Shown in pieces: positions 8,153 to 16,954 of a stretch of DNA of 44,789 bases. Position 1 is the stretch's first letter. Each line of letters begins with the position of its first letter. A program made the translations under genes and the position numbers. This DNA comes from Pseudomonadota bacterium. Its GTDB lineage: Bacteria > Pseudomonadota > Gammaproteobacteria > Burkholderiales > Burkholderiaceae_F. The DNA is taken from positions 1 to 44,789 of the forward strand of contig JAEZVV010000015.1 of the NCBI GenBank assembly GCA_023443095.1. The letters run 5' to 3'. A model generated the notes under the pieces. The model ran no database searches. It was given only the letters and a program-made list of their open reading frames with translations, and was not told the origin of the DNA.

Positions 8153-9067
8153 TCAGGCGGTGGCGGGGGAGCCGCTCTCCGGCAGGTAAGGTCTTTCGGG
8201 GGCGAGGGCCGGGTTGGTGGCAGTCGCGGCCTGCGCGGCTTCGGCGCGCAGTTCGACCCAGGTCTTGATCGCGAGTGTCACCAGAGCCAGCAGTGCGAGC
8301 AGGGAGGCGACCGCAAACGCGCCGACGAAGTTGTATTCGTTGTAGAGGATCTCGACGTGCAAGGGCATGGTGTTGGTGAGCCCGCGGATATGGCCGCTCA
8401 CCACCGATACCGCGCCGAACTCGCCCATCGCGCGCGCGTTGCACAGGATCACGCCGTAGATCAGGCCCCACTTGATGATGGGCAGGGTCACCCGCCAGAA
8501 GGTCTGCCAGCCCGAGGCGCCGAGCGTGATCGCGGCTTCTTCCTGGTCGCGCCCTTGCGACTGCATCAGCGGTATCAGTTCGCGGGCGACGAAGGGAAAG
8601 GTCACGAACACGGTGGCGAGCACGATGCCGGGCACGGCGAAAATGATCTTGATGCCGTGGTCGGACAGCCAAGGTCCGAACCAGCCCTGGGCGCCGAAGA
8701 CCAGGACGTAGATCAGACCCACCACCACCGGCGAGATCGAAAAGGGCAGGTCGATCAGGGTGGTGAGCAACCGCTTGCCGCGAAAGTCGAACTTGGCGAT
8801 CGCCCAGGCGGCAGCGACGCCGAAAACCACGTTGAACGGCACGGCGATCGCCGCCACCAGCAGGGTCAGGCGGATCGATGCCAGGGCGTCGGGTTCGAGC
8901 ACCGCCTGACCGTAGGCCTCTAAGCCCTTGCGCAGCGCCTCGAAAAACACGGTGACCAGCGGCAACAGCACCAGCAGGGTGAGCAGCAACAGGGCAGTGG
9001 CGATCAGGGCACGCCGAACCACCGGGCTTTCGGTGGTGGTGCGGCGGGATGCGGAAGTCGAACTCAT
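8153..9067 (-). CDS. cysW: Sulfate ABC importer permease CysW
   Basis: A 304-residue inner-membrane permease with about six hydrophobic helices, beginning with ALIATALLLLTLLVLLPLV. It carries the cytoplasmic coupling motif of binding-protein-dependent permeases (EEAAITLGASGWQTFWRVTLP). The region RAMGEFGAVSVVSGHI is typical of CysW. It pairs with CysT to form the sulfate channel and contacts CysA. The start is taken at MSSTSASRR, 1 nt after the cysT stop codon; the frame runs on upstream but within cysT. The C-terminal tail is longer than in enteric CysW and rich in Ala and Pro. Confidence 0.93.
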   Translation of the reverse strand: MSSTSASRRTTTESPVVRRALIATALLLLTLLVLLPLVTVFFEALRKGLEAYGQAVLEPDALASIRLTLLVAAIAVPFNVVFGVAAAWAIAKFDFRGKRLLTTLIDLPFSISPVVVGLIYVLVFGAQGWFGPWLSDHGIKIIFAVPGIVLATVFVTFPFVARELIPLMQSQGRDQEEAAITLGASGWQTFWRVTLPIIKWGLIYGVILCNARAMGEFGAVSVVSGHIRGLTNTMPLHVEILYNEYNFVGAFAVASLLALLALVTLAIKTWVELRAEAAQAATATNPALAPERPYLPESGSPATA

Positions 9068-9068
9068 C

Positions 9069-9929
9069 TCAAACTCCCTGTCCGCTGCGCCGCTCGCTCC
9101 AGGCTTGCAGCAGGTTGATGGCAAACAGCATCAGGAAGCTGACGATCAGCATCATGCAGGCGATCGCGGTCGCGCCCGTGTAGTCGTATTGCTCGAGCTT
9201 GGTGATGATGATGAGTGGGGTGATCTCGGAGACCATGGGCATGTTGCCGGCGATGAAAATGACCGAGCCGTATTCGCCGATCGCTCGCGCCAGCGCCAGG
9301 GCGAAACCGGTCAGCAGGGCGGGCAGGATCGCGGGCAGGATCACGAAGCGGAAGGTCTGCCAGCGCGAGGCGCCGAGGCAGGAGGCCGCTTCCTCAAGTT
9401 CGCGCTCGAGCTCCTGCAGCACCGGCTGCACCGTGCGCACCACGAAGGGCAGGCCGATGAAGATCAGCGCCACGACGATGCCCAGCGGCGTGAAGGCGAC
9501 CTTGATGCCGAGCGGCTCGAGGATCGAACCGATCCAGCCGTTGTTGGCGTAAAGCGCGGTGAGAGCGATGCCGGCGACGGCGGTGGGAAGCGCGAACGGC
9601 AGGTCGACGATGGCGTCGAAGAAGCGCCGGCCGGGAAAGTCGTAGCGCACCAACACCCAGGCGATCAAGAGGCCGGCAAAAACGTTGAACAAGGCCGCGA
9701 TCAGCGAGGCGCCGAAGGTGAGCCGGTACGAAGCCAGCACTCGTGGCGCGGTGGTGATCTCGACGAACTGCGTCAAGCTCAGCGAACTGGTCTTGAGCAC
9801 CAGGGCGGCGAGCGGGATCAAGACGATCAGACTCAGATAGACCAGGGTGTAGCCGAGCGACAGGCCGAAGCCCGGCAGAACCGGGCTGCGGCGGCTTGGT
9901 CGCGGCAAAGGCAGGGCGAGAGCGCTCAT
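9069..9929 (-). CDS. cysT: Sulfate ABC importer permease CysT (CysU)
   Basis: A 286-residue permease with about six membrane helices and the coupling loop EEAASCLGASRWQTFRFVILP. The segment ARAIGEYGSVIFIAGNMP is a hallmark of CysT/CysU. It is the membrane partner of CysW. The gene follows sbp by 16 nt and precedes cysW by 1 nt, consistent with one transcript. The start ATG gives the usual short cytoplasmic N-terminus (MSALALPLPRPSRRSP) before the first helix. Confidence 0.93.
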   Translation of the reverse strand: MSALALPLPRPSRRSPVLPGFGLSLGYTLVYLSLIVLIPLAALVLKTSSLSLTQFVEITTAPRVLASYRLTFGASLIAALFNVFAGLLIAWVLVRYDFPGRRFFDAIVDLPFALPTAVAGIALTALYANNGWIGSILEPLGIKVAFTPLGIVVALIFIGLPFVVRTVQPVLQELERELEEAASCLGASRWQTFRFVILPAILPALLTGFALALARAIGEYGSVIFIAGNMPMVSEITPLIIITKLEQYDYTGATAIACMMLIVSFLMLFAINLLQAWSERRSGQGV

Positions 9930-9945
9930 GGCATCGAGACGCGTA

Positions 9946-10956
9946 TCACTTCGCCGCGCCCACCAGCTTGTCGTAAAGACCGCCGTCGTCGAAATGAGTC
10001 TTTTGCGCGGACTGCCAGCCGCCGAAAACTTCGTCGATGGTGAAGAACTTCAGGGGCGGAAACTGCGACTGGTATTGCGCGAGCACCTTGGGGTCGCGCG
10101 GGCGCAGGTAGTTCTTGGCGGCGATTTCCTGGCCTTCGCGCGAGTAGAGGAAGTCGAGGTAGGCCTGGGCCGCGGCGCGCGTGCCTTTTTTGTCGACCAC
10201 CTTGTCGACGATCGCCACTGGCGGCTCGACCAGCACCGACAGCGAGGGGTAGACCACCTCGAAGTTGCCGCGGCCGAACTCCTTGGCGATCAGATCGGCT
10301 TCGTTTTCGAAGGTCACCAGCACGTCGCCGATGTTGCGCTGGATGAAGGTGCTGGTCGCGGCCCGTCCGCCGGCGTCGAGCACGGGAACGTTGGCAAACA
10401 GCTTGCTCACGTAGCTGCGGGCGGCGGCCTCGTTACCGCCGGGCTGCTTCAAGGCCCAGGCCCAGCCGTTGAGATAGGTGTAGCGGCCGTTGCCCGAGGT
10501 CTTGGGGTTGGGAATGATCACCTTGATATCGCCGCGGACGAGGTCGCCCCAGTCCTTGATGGCCTTGGGGTTGCCCTTGCGCACGATGAACACGGTGGCG
10601 GAGGTGAAAGGGGCGCTGTTGCCGGGAAGCCGCTTGGCCCAGTCGGCCGGGATCAGCTGGCCGCGGCTGGCCAGGATGTCGATGTCATTGCTCTGGTTCA
10701 TGGTGATGACATCGGCGGCCAGGCCGTCGACCACTGAGCGCGCCTGCTTGCTCGAGCCGCCGTGCGACATCTGGATCGTCAGGTCGCGCCCGGTCTGCTC
10801 CTTGTAGCGCTTGGCAAAGGCCGGGTTGATGTCCTTGTAGAAATCGCGCATCACGTCGTAGCTGACGTTGAGCAGGGTTTGCGCGTGGGCGGCGGGGGCG
10901 GCTAGGGTCAGGCTCGCGGCGAGCGCCAGCAGGAAGCGGGAAGTGCGGGGAAACAT
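9946..10956 (-). CDS. sbp: Periplasmic sulfate-binding protein, copy 1
   Basis: A 336-residue periplasmic receptor that delivers sulfate to CysTWA. It has a clear Sec signal peptide (FPRTSRFLLALAASLTLAAP, cut near AHA-QT). Family motifs include LLNVSYDVMRDFY, MSHGGSSKQARSVVDGLAADV, VRKGNPKAIKDW, NPKTSGNGRYTYL, ENEADL and SVLVEPPVAIVD. The start at MFPRTSR is chosen because it places the signal peptide at the N-terminus; the frame extends 31 codons further upstream without sense. It is the first gene of the operon sbp-cysTWA-rhodanese-cysB. A second, clearly related copy lies at 18911-19942. A thiosulfate-binding CysP role cannot be excluded. Confidence 0.92.
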   Translation of the reverse strand: MFPRTSRFLLALAASLTLAAPAAHAQTLLNVSYDVMRDFYKDINPAFAKRYKEQTGRDLTIQMSHGGSSKQARSVVDGLAADVITMNQSNDIDILASRGQLIPADWAKRLPGNSAPFTSATVFIVRKGNPKAIKDWGDLVRGDIKVIIPNPKTSGNGRYTYLNGWAWALKQPGGNEAAARSYVSKLFANVPVLDAGGRAATSTFIQRNIGDVLVTFENEADLIAKEFGRGNFEVVYPSLSVLVEPPVAIVDKVVDKKGTRAAAQAYLDFLYSREGQEIAAKNYLRPRDPKVLAQYQSQFPPLKFFTIDEVFGGWQSAQKTHFDDGGLYDKLVGAAK

Positions 10957-11040
10957 CGTCGTCCAATCCGATTGCGCCAAGGGCGGGAGCAGACAGGGTA
11001 GGGACGCCGGCCTTCGAACGGAAATACCGATTTCTGCAGT

Positions 11041-11047
11041 GCTTATC
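11041..11047 (-). promoter_or_regulatory. GATAAGC motif upstream of sbp (candidate CysB-linked site)
   Basis: On the minus strand GATAAGC lies about 85-91 nt before the sbp start codon. The same hexamer core, ATAAGC, occurs 105-113 nt before metN (18103-18109) and before the second sulfate-binding gene (20047-20052), in the same orientation. Here and at the second sulfate-binding gene, CTTTG follows 2-3 bases later on the plus strand. A shared regulator site is inferred. Confidence 0.35.
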
Positions 11048-11110
11048 ACTTTGGCTCAGTTGGGTGCTTGGGCGGCTTGGACGGCGTTGCGGGCCGCGCC
11101 GCCGGCTTGC

Positions 11111-11138
11111 CAGTAATTAATCGCACGTTTAAATTGAG
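11111..11138. promoter_or_regulatory. AT-rich promoter/operator region before tetR
   Basis: An AT-rich island (TAATTAAT, then CGCACG, then TTTAAATT) ends a few bases before the tetR start codon, in surroundings that are otherwise strongly GC-rich. It probably holds the -10 region and the autoregulatory operator of the TetR-family gene. No perfect inverted repeat is present. Confidence 0.35.
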
Positions 11139-11141
11139 CCC

Positions 11142-11807
11142 ATGCCCGTCACCCGACGTCCCGCTGCTCGCCAGCGCGGCCGGCCGCTGCTGGCCGACGC
11201 TCACAATGCGCGCGAAGCCCTGCTCGACGCGGCGGTGGCCCGTTTTGCCGAACTCGGCGTAGCCGCCAGTTCGACCAGCGCCATCGCGCGCTCGGCCGGC
11301 CTCACGCCGGCGATGGTCCATTACTACTTCGGCAGCCGCGACGCCTTGATCGACGCCGTGATCGAAGAGCGCCTCGCGCGTTTCATACGGCAGGTCTTCT
11401 CCGATCCGGTGGCCGAGGTTCCGGCGGGACTGCGGGTTGCGAGCATCGTCGACCGCATCTTCGACGGCGTGGCCCAGATGCCCTGGGTGCCTTCGATCTG
11501 GATCCGAGAGATCGTCAGCGACGGCGGTTTGCTGCGCGAACGCATGTTGCGCCACCTGCCGCGCAAGGCGATCGCCGATCTGGCCGCCCGCATCGCTGAG
11601 GCGCGCGTCCGCGGCGAGGTGGGCGCCGGGGTCGAGCCCGCGCTGGCCTTTATTTCGATCATGGGCCTTGCCATGTTCCCGCTGGCGACCCAGTCCTTGT
11701 GGCGCCACCTGCCCGGCGCCGCCCGCATCGGCCCCGCGCAGTTGCGGGCCCACGCGCTGGCGGTGCTGGGCGGCGGCCTCGCTCCTCCACCTCCTCAACC
11801 GCGCTGA
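11142..11807 (+). CDS. TetR-family transcriptional regulator of the adjacent ABC exporter
   Basis: A 221-residue TetR-family protein. The N-terminal DNA-binding domain (about residues 22-72) ends in the family's helix-turn-helix signature (TSAIARSAGLTPAMVHYYFGSRDALIDAV). The C-terminal helical ligand domain is of the CerR/YbiH-like kind and ends in a proline-rich tail. It lies 12 nt before the membrane-fusion gene in the same direction, so it is probably the self-repressing regulator of the four-gene exporter operon, released by an exported compound. The ligand is unknown. It is divergent from sbp, with 185 bp between the starts. Confidence 0.88.
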   Translation: MPVTRRPAARQRGRPLLADAHNAREALLDAAVARFAELGVAASSTSAIARSAGLTPAMVHYYFGSRDALIDAVIEERLARFIRQVFSDPVAEVPAGLRVASIVDRIFDGVAQMPWVPSIWIREIVSDGGLLRERMLRHLPRKAIADLAARIAEARVRGEVGAGVEPALAFISIMGLAMFPLATQSLWRHLPGAARIGPAQLRAHALAVLGGGLAPPPPQPR

Positions 11808-11819
11808 ACCGAGGCCGTC

Positions 11820-12779
11820 ATGAAGCTCCTGCTGCGTTACGTCACGCTGAGTCTGGTCGGCCTGCTGACCGCCTGCAGCGACCGTCCGGGCGCCGACTTC
11901 CAGGGTTATGTCGAGGGCGACTTCGTCTACGTCGCCAGCGCCGTCGCCGGCCAGCTCGACCAGCTGCTGGTCGCCCGCGGCGACGAGGTCAAACCGCAGG
12001 CGCCGCTGTTCCGGCTCGATGGCGTCGAGGTTGCCGCCGCGCGGCGAGCGGCCGAAGAGGAACTCGCCAGTGCGTCGGCGCGCCTGGCCGATCTGCAAAA
12101 AGGCAAGCGCCCGCGCGAAGTCGACGTGGTGATCGCCCAGCTCAACCAGGCCAAGGCCGATGCCGAGCAGGCGGCGATCCGCTTCGCGCGCGACCAGCAG
12201 CAGGTCGATACCGGAGCGATTTCGCGCCAGCTCTACGACGAGGACCGCGCGCTCGCCAGCGTCACCGCGTCCCGCGTCAAGCAGTTCGAGGCCGAGCTAG
12301 CCGTCGCCCGTCTGCCGGCACGGAGCGACCAGATCAAGGCGCAAGCCGCCCAGGTGGAAGTCGCCCGCGCGGCGCTGGAGCAGGCGCTGTGGCGCTTCGG
12401 CCAGGCGCAGCCGACCGCGCCGCAGGCCGCGCGCGTGGTCGACACCTTGTTCCGACCGGGCGAATGGGTCGCGGCCGGGAAACCCGTGGTCAAGCTGCTG
12501 CCGCCGGGCGAGATCAAGCTGCGTTTCTTCGTGCCGGAGACCCGCCTGGGCGAGTTGCGCGTGGGGCAGGCGCTCGCGGTCAGCTGCGACGGCTGCGGCG
12601 CGCCGGTGGCGGCCACCTTGAGCTTCATCTCGCCAGTGGCCGAATACACGCCACCGGTGATCTACAGCAACGAGACCCGCGCCAAGCTCGTCTTCATGGT
12701 CGAGGCCCGGCCCGCGCCCGAGCAGGCGACCCGCCTGCATCCCGGCCAGCCGGTCAGCGTGGCCCTGCAGCCGAACTGA
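11820..12779 (+). CDS. HlyD-family membrane fusion lipoprotein of an ABC exporter
   Basis: A 319-residue periplasmic adaptor with a lipobox ending in Cys19 (LLTAC), so probably membrane-anchored by lipid. Residues about 25-65 form the first biotinyl-lipoyl-like half (VASAVAGQLDQLLVARGDEV). A long helical hairpin follows (about 70-195), and then beta-barrel parts (FRPGEWVAAGKPVVKLLP; RLHPGQPVSVAL near the C-terminus). It resembles YbhG/YhiI. It bridges the inner-membrane ABC exporter and an outer-membrane channel (none encoded here). The gene sits 7 nt before the ATPase gene. Confidence 0.88.
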   Translation: MKLLLRYVTLSLVGLLTACSDRPGADFQGYVEGDFVYVASAVAGQLDQLLVARGDEVKPQAPLFRLDGVEVAAARRAAEEELASASARLADLQKGKRPREVDVVIAQLNQAKADAEQAAIRFARDQQQVDTGAISRQLYDEDRALASVTASRVKQFEAELAVARLPARSDQIKAQAAQVEVARAALEQALWRFGQAQPTAPQAARVVDTLFRPGEWVAAGKPVVKLLPPGEIKLRFFVPETRLGELRVGQALAVSCDGCGAPVAATLSFISPVAEYTPPVIYSNETRAKLVFMVEARPAPEQATRLHPGQPVSVALQPN

Positions 12780-12786
12780 GGCGGCG

Positions 12787-13719
12787 ATGAACGCGGCGGT
12801 GATCGACGTCCAGGGCCTCAACAAGAACTTCGGCGACAAACACGTCGTCAAGGACTTGTCGCTGCGGGTCGAACGCGGCGAGATCTTCGGCTTTCTGGGC
12901 CCCAACGGCAGCGGCAAGACCACCTCGATCCGGCTGATGTGTGGCCTGCTCACGCCCGACTCCGGCAGCGGCACCTGCCTCGGTTACGACATCCGCAGCG
13001 ACGCCGACCGCATCAAGCGGGAAGTCGGCTACATGACCCAGCGCTTCTCGTTCTGGGACGACCTGACGATCCGCGAGAACCTCGATTTCACTGCCCGCAT
13101 GTATCACATGCCCGAGCGCAAGACCGCGGTCGACCGCGCGCTCGAGGGACTGGGCCTGAGTTCTCGCGCCGGCCAGCTGACGGGAACGCTGTCGGGCGGC
13201 TGGAAGCAGAGGCTGGCGCTGGCCGCCTGCATGTTGCACCAGCCGCGGCTGCTGCTGCTCGACGAACCCACTGCCGGGGTCGACCCCAAGGCGCGGCGCG
13301 AATTCTGGGAAGAGCTGCACCGGCTGGCTGCGACCGGGGTCTCGGTGCTGGTGAGTACGCATTACATGGACGAGGCCGAGCGCTGCCACAAGCTTGCCTA
13401 CATTGCCTACGGCCGCCTGCTGGCGCAGGGAACGGCGGCGGAAGTGATAGCGGCGCAGGGCTTGGCCACGTTCGAAGTGCGCGGGGACGATCTGGCGAGC
13501 CTCGCCACTCGCCTGGCGGCGGCGCCGGGGGTGATCAACGTGGCGGCGTTTGGCGAGACCCTGCACGTCGCCGGCGAAGACGGCGATCTGCTCGCGGCCA
13601 CCCTGGCTCGATTGAGCGCGGCCGAGGGCTTTCGTTTCGCGCCGGTGGCGACCAGCCTTGAAGACGTCTTCATCCACCTGATCGAGCGCGCGACCGACAA
13701 CTGGGGAGCGGCGCCGTGA
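12787..13719 (+). CDS. ABC exporter ATP-binding protein
   Basis: A 310-residue single ATPase domain: Walker A GPNGSGKTT (about residues 39-47), Q-loop MTQRFSFWDDL, signature LSGGWKQRLALA, Walker B LLLLDEPTAGVD, and switch STHYMDEAERC. The C-terminal tail of about 80 residues is the extension seen in YbhF- or CcmA-like drug-export ATPases. YbhF itself has two ATPase domains, whereas this has one. It works with the permease that follows (4-nt overlap) and with the lipoprotein adaptor. Substrates are not evident from sequence. Confidence 0.9.
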   Translation: MNAAVIDVQGLNKNFGDKHVVKDLSLRVERGEIFGFLGPNGSGKTTSIRLMCGLLTPDSGSGTCLGYDIRSDADRIKREVGYMTQRFSFWDDLTIRENLDFTARMYHMPERKTAVDRALEGLGLSSRAGQLTGTLSGGWKQRLALAACMLHQPRLLLLDEPTAGVDPKARREFWEELHRLAATGVSVLVSTHYMDEAERCHKLAYIAYGRLLAQGTAAEVIAAQGLATFEVRGDDLASLATRLAAAPGVINVAAFGETLHVAGEDGDLLAATLARLSAAEGFRFAPVATSLEDVFIHLIERATDNWGAAP

Positions 13720-14855
13720 GGATGCTCGATTTTTCGTGGTCGCGCTGGTGGGCCATGCTGCAAAAGGAGTTCCTGCAGCTGCGGCGCGACCGCGTCACCT
13801 TTGCCATGATCGTCGGCATCCCCATCATCCAGCTCACCCTGTTCGGCTACGCGATCAACACCGATCCGCGCCACCTGCCCACCGCCATTGTCAGCGCCGA
13901 CCACAGCGAGTTCAGCCGCAGCTTCATCGCCGGGCTGCAGAGCTCGAGCTATTTCCGGGCCCTGCCCGAACCCATAGACGAAGCGGCAGCGGCACAGGCG
14001 CTGGCCGAGGGGGAAGTGAGCTTCGTAATCAACATCCCGCCCGACTTCTCGCGCCGCCTTGCGCGCGGCGAACGGCCGGCGCTTCTGGTCGAGGCCGATG
14101 CTGCCGATCCGATGGCTGCCGGCAGCGCGCTCGCCGCGCTCGACGGCATCGGCCGCGCGGCGCTGGCGAAGGATCTCCAGGGGTCGCTCGCCGACCTCGC
14201 GGCCACGCCCGCCCCGTTCGAGATCCAGATCCACCGCCTCTACAACCCCGAGGCGATCACCCAGTACAACATCGTTCCCGGTCTGATGGGGGTGATCCTC
14301 ACCATGACCCTGGTGATGATGACGGCGTTGGCGATCACCCGCGAACGCGAACGCGGCACGATGGAGAACCTGCTGGCGATGCCGGTCACTCCGCTCGAAG
14401 TGATGACCGGCAAGATCGTCCCCTACATCGTGATCGGCCTGGTCCAGGCCAGCATCATCCTGCTTGCGGCGCGGCTGGTGTTCGACGTGCCGTTCCAGGG
14501 CAACCTCGCCACGCTTTACCTGGCGGCGCTGCTTTTCATCGCCTGCAACCTGAGCGTAGGCATCACCATGTCATCGCTTGCCGCCAACCAGCTGCAGGCG
14601 ATGCAGTTCACGATTTTCTACTTCCTGCCCAACATCCTGCTTTCGGGTTTCATGTTCCCTTTCCAGGGCATGCCGGGCTGGGCGCAGGTCATCGGCAACG
14701 TGCTGCCGCTCACGTATTTCAACCGGGTGGTGCGCGGCATTCTGCTGAAGGGCAACGGCTGGGCCGAACTCTGGCCCAGCCTGTGGCCGATGCTGCTGTT
14801 CCTGCTGGTGGTGATGGTGGTGGCAGTGCGCTTCTACCGCCGCACGCTCGACTGA
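13716..14855 (+). CDS. ABC-2-type exporter permease
   Basis: A 379-residue ABC-2-type permease (YbhR/YbhS/YhhJ-like). It has an N-terminal membrane helix (about residues 25-45), a large periplasmic domain (about 45-180), then five further helices from ITQYNIVPGLMGVILTMTLV onward. The ABC-2 motif is seen at ITRERERGTMENLLAMPVTPLEVM and SGFMFPFQGMPGWAQVIGNVLPLTYF. The start is GTG overlapping the ATPase stop as GTGA; an ATG six bases later is also possible. Only one permease is encoded, unlike the YbhS-YbhR pair, so it would act as a homodimer. It converges on dsbB with 4 bp between the ends. Confidence 0.88.
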   Translation: MRMLDFSWSRWWAMLQKEFLQLRRDRVTFAMIVGIPIIQLTLFGYAINTDPRHLPTAIVSADHSEFSRSFIAGLQSSSYFRALPEPIDEAAAAQALAEGEVSFVINIPPDFSRRLARGERPALLVEADAADPMAAGSALAALDGIGRAALAKDLQGSLADLAATPAPFEIQIHRLYNPEAITQYNIVPGLMGVILTMTLVMMTALAITRERERGTMENLLAMPVTPLEVMTGKIVPYIVIGLVQASIILLAARLVFDVPFQGNLATLYLAALLFIACNLSVGITMSSLAANQLQAMQFTIFYFLPNILLSGFMFPFQGMPGWAQVIGNVLPLTYFNRVVRGILLKGNGWAELWPSLWPMLLFLLVVMVVAVRFYRRTLD

Positions 14856-14859
14856 TCGT

Positions 14860-15378
14860 TCAGATCTGCGCTCGGCGGCGGGCGCTGGCCTGGCGCAGCG
14901 CCAGGCCAGCGAGCACGACCAGCATGGCGTCGACTGCGACCGCTGCGTAAGGCATGGCCAACTCGAACAGAGTGGGGTTGAACAAGACGCAGTCGCCGCT
15001 GGCGTAATACACGTCGGGCAGCAGCTGGGCCAGCGGCAGCTCGTTGATCGTGAGCATCAGCCGCGCCGAGCAGCTCATGCCCGGGACGATGTTCAGATAC
15101 GCCTGGTAGAGGCCGGCCATCGTTGCCCCCAGGGCGACCACACCGGCCGTTACCGCCAGACCGCCGCGCCACAGCGGGGCGCTGCCCAGCCGCGCTGCCA
15201 CCAGGAGCAGGGCGACGGTGGTCATCGCCAGGCGCTGGATGATGCACAGCGCGCAGGGCGAATACCCGCCGATGTGTTGGAACAGAAGCGCGCCGCCGAT
15301 CGACAACACGACCAGGGCCAGCGCGGCTTCGGCGGGTGCGGCGGCGATGCGGCGGGCGATGGAATTCAGGAAAGTCAT
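14860..15378 (-). CDS. dsbB: Disulfide bond formation protein DsbB
   Basis: A 172-residue four-helix inner-membrane protein that reoxidises periplasmic DsbA and passes electrons to quinone. The first active pair is in GGYSPCALCIIQRLAM (CxxC between helices 1 and 2), with the Arg that follows in the usual quinone-contact place. The second pair is formed by Cys in PGMSCSARL and in ASGDCVLFNP, on the second periplasmic loop. The start MTFLNSIARR is chosen because the longer open frame upstream runs into the metQ terminator. No dsbA is present nearby. Confidence 0.93.
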   Translation of the reverse strand: MTFLNSIARRIAAAPAEAALALVVLSIGGALLFQHIGGYSPCALCIIQRLAMTTVALLLVAARLGSAPLWRGGLAVTAGVVALGATMAGLYQAYLNIVPGMSCSARLMLTINELPLAQLLPDVYYASGDCVLFNPTLFELAMPYAAVAVDAMLVVLAGLALRQASARRRAQI

Positions 15379-15416
15379 GATGCGTTGTGCGCTCGGGCTC
15401 TGCCCCGGGCCTCCCC

Positions 15417-15448
15417 AAAAGAAAATGCCAGCACCACGTGCTGGCATT
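15417..15448 (-). terminator. Intrinsic terminator of metNIQ
   Basis: On the minus strand AATGCCAGCAC, a 3-nt loop, and GTGCTGGCATT form an 11-bp stem. It runs straight into TTTTCTTTT. It lies 23 nt after the metQ stop codon. Confidence 0.85.
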
Positions 15449-15470
15449 CATGGTAGTCCAGAGCGACGGC

Positions 15471-16268
<798 letters not shown>

Positions 16269-16300
16269 GCAAGAACTCCTACGAGAAAGCGGGAAAAAAG

Positions 16301-16954
16301 TCAGCGATGCGACATGCGTCGCACGACGGCGTCGCCCAGGCTCTGGACCGCCTGGACAAATACGATCAGGACGAGCACGACCATCAGCATCACTTCCGGC
16401 ATGAAGCGCTGGTAGCCGTAGCGGATGCCCATGTCGCCCAGGCCGCCGCCGCCGATCGCGCCGGCCATCGCCGAATAACCGACCAGGCTCACCAGCGAAA
16501 TCGTCAGCCCGGCGACGATGCCGGGCAGGGCTTCGGGCAGCAGGACCTTGGTGACGATCTGGGCATGGGTCGCACCCATCGCCTGCGCGGCTTCGACCAG
16601 GCCGCGATCGACTTCGCGCAGGGCGGTCTCGACCAGGCGAGCGATAAAGGGAGCGGCAGCGATGGTGAGCGGAACAATCGCCGCCGCAGTGCCGATCGAC
16701 GAACCCGCGATCAGGCGGGTGAAAGGAATCACCGCCACCAGCAGGATGATGAAAGGCACGGAACGAACGGCGTTGATGACCACCCCCAGCACCCGGTTGA
16801 ACACCGGGTGCGGCAGGATGCCTTGCGGCGTGGTCAGGTGCAGCGCGATCCCCAGCGGGATGCCGAAGAGGGCGCCGATGCCGCCGCTCACCGCGACCAT
16901 CAGCAGGGTCTCGAGGAAGGAGTCGGCCAGCATGGCCAGGAGTTCAGAGGACAT
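16301..16954 (-). CDS. metI: Methionine ABC importer permease MetI
   Basis: A 217-residue permease with five predicted membrane helices. The coupling motif EAAQAMGATHAQIVTKVLLPEALPGI is typical of MetI, as are the opening MLADSFLETLLMVAVSG and NAVRSVPFIILLVAVIPFTR. It forms a homodimeric channel with two MetN subunits. Its start overlaps the end of metN by 11 nt, implying coupled translation; metQ follows after 32 nt. Confidence 0.94.
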   Translation of the reverse strand: MSSELLAMLADSFLETLLMVAVSGGIGALFGIPLGIALHLTTPQGILPHPVFNRVLGVVINAVRSVPFIILLVAVIPFTRLIAGSSIGTAAAIVPLTIAAAPFIARLVETALREVDRGLVEAAQAMGATHAQIVTKVLLPEALPGIVAGLTISLVSLVGYSAMAGAIGGGGLGDMGIRYGYQRFMPEVMLMVVLVLIVFVQAVQSLGDAVVRRMSHR

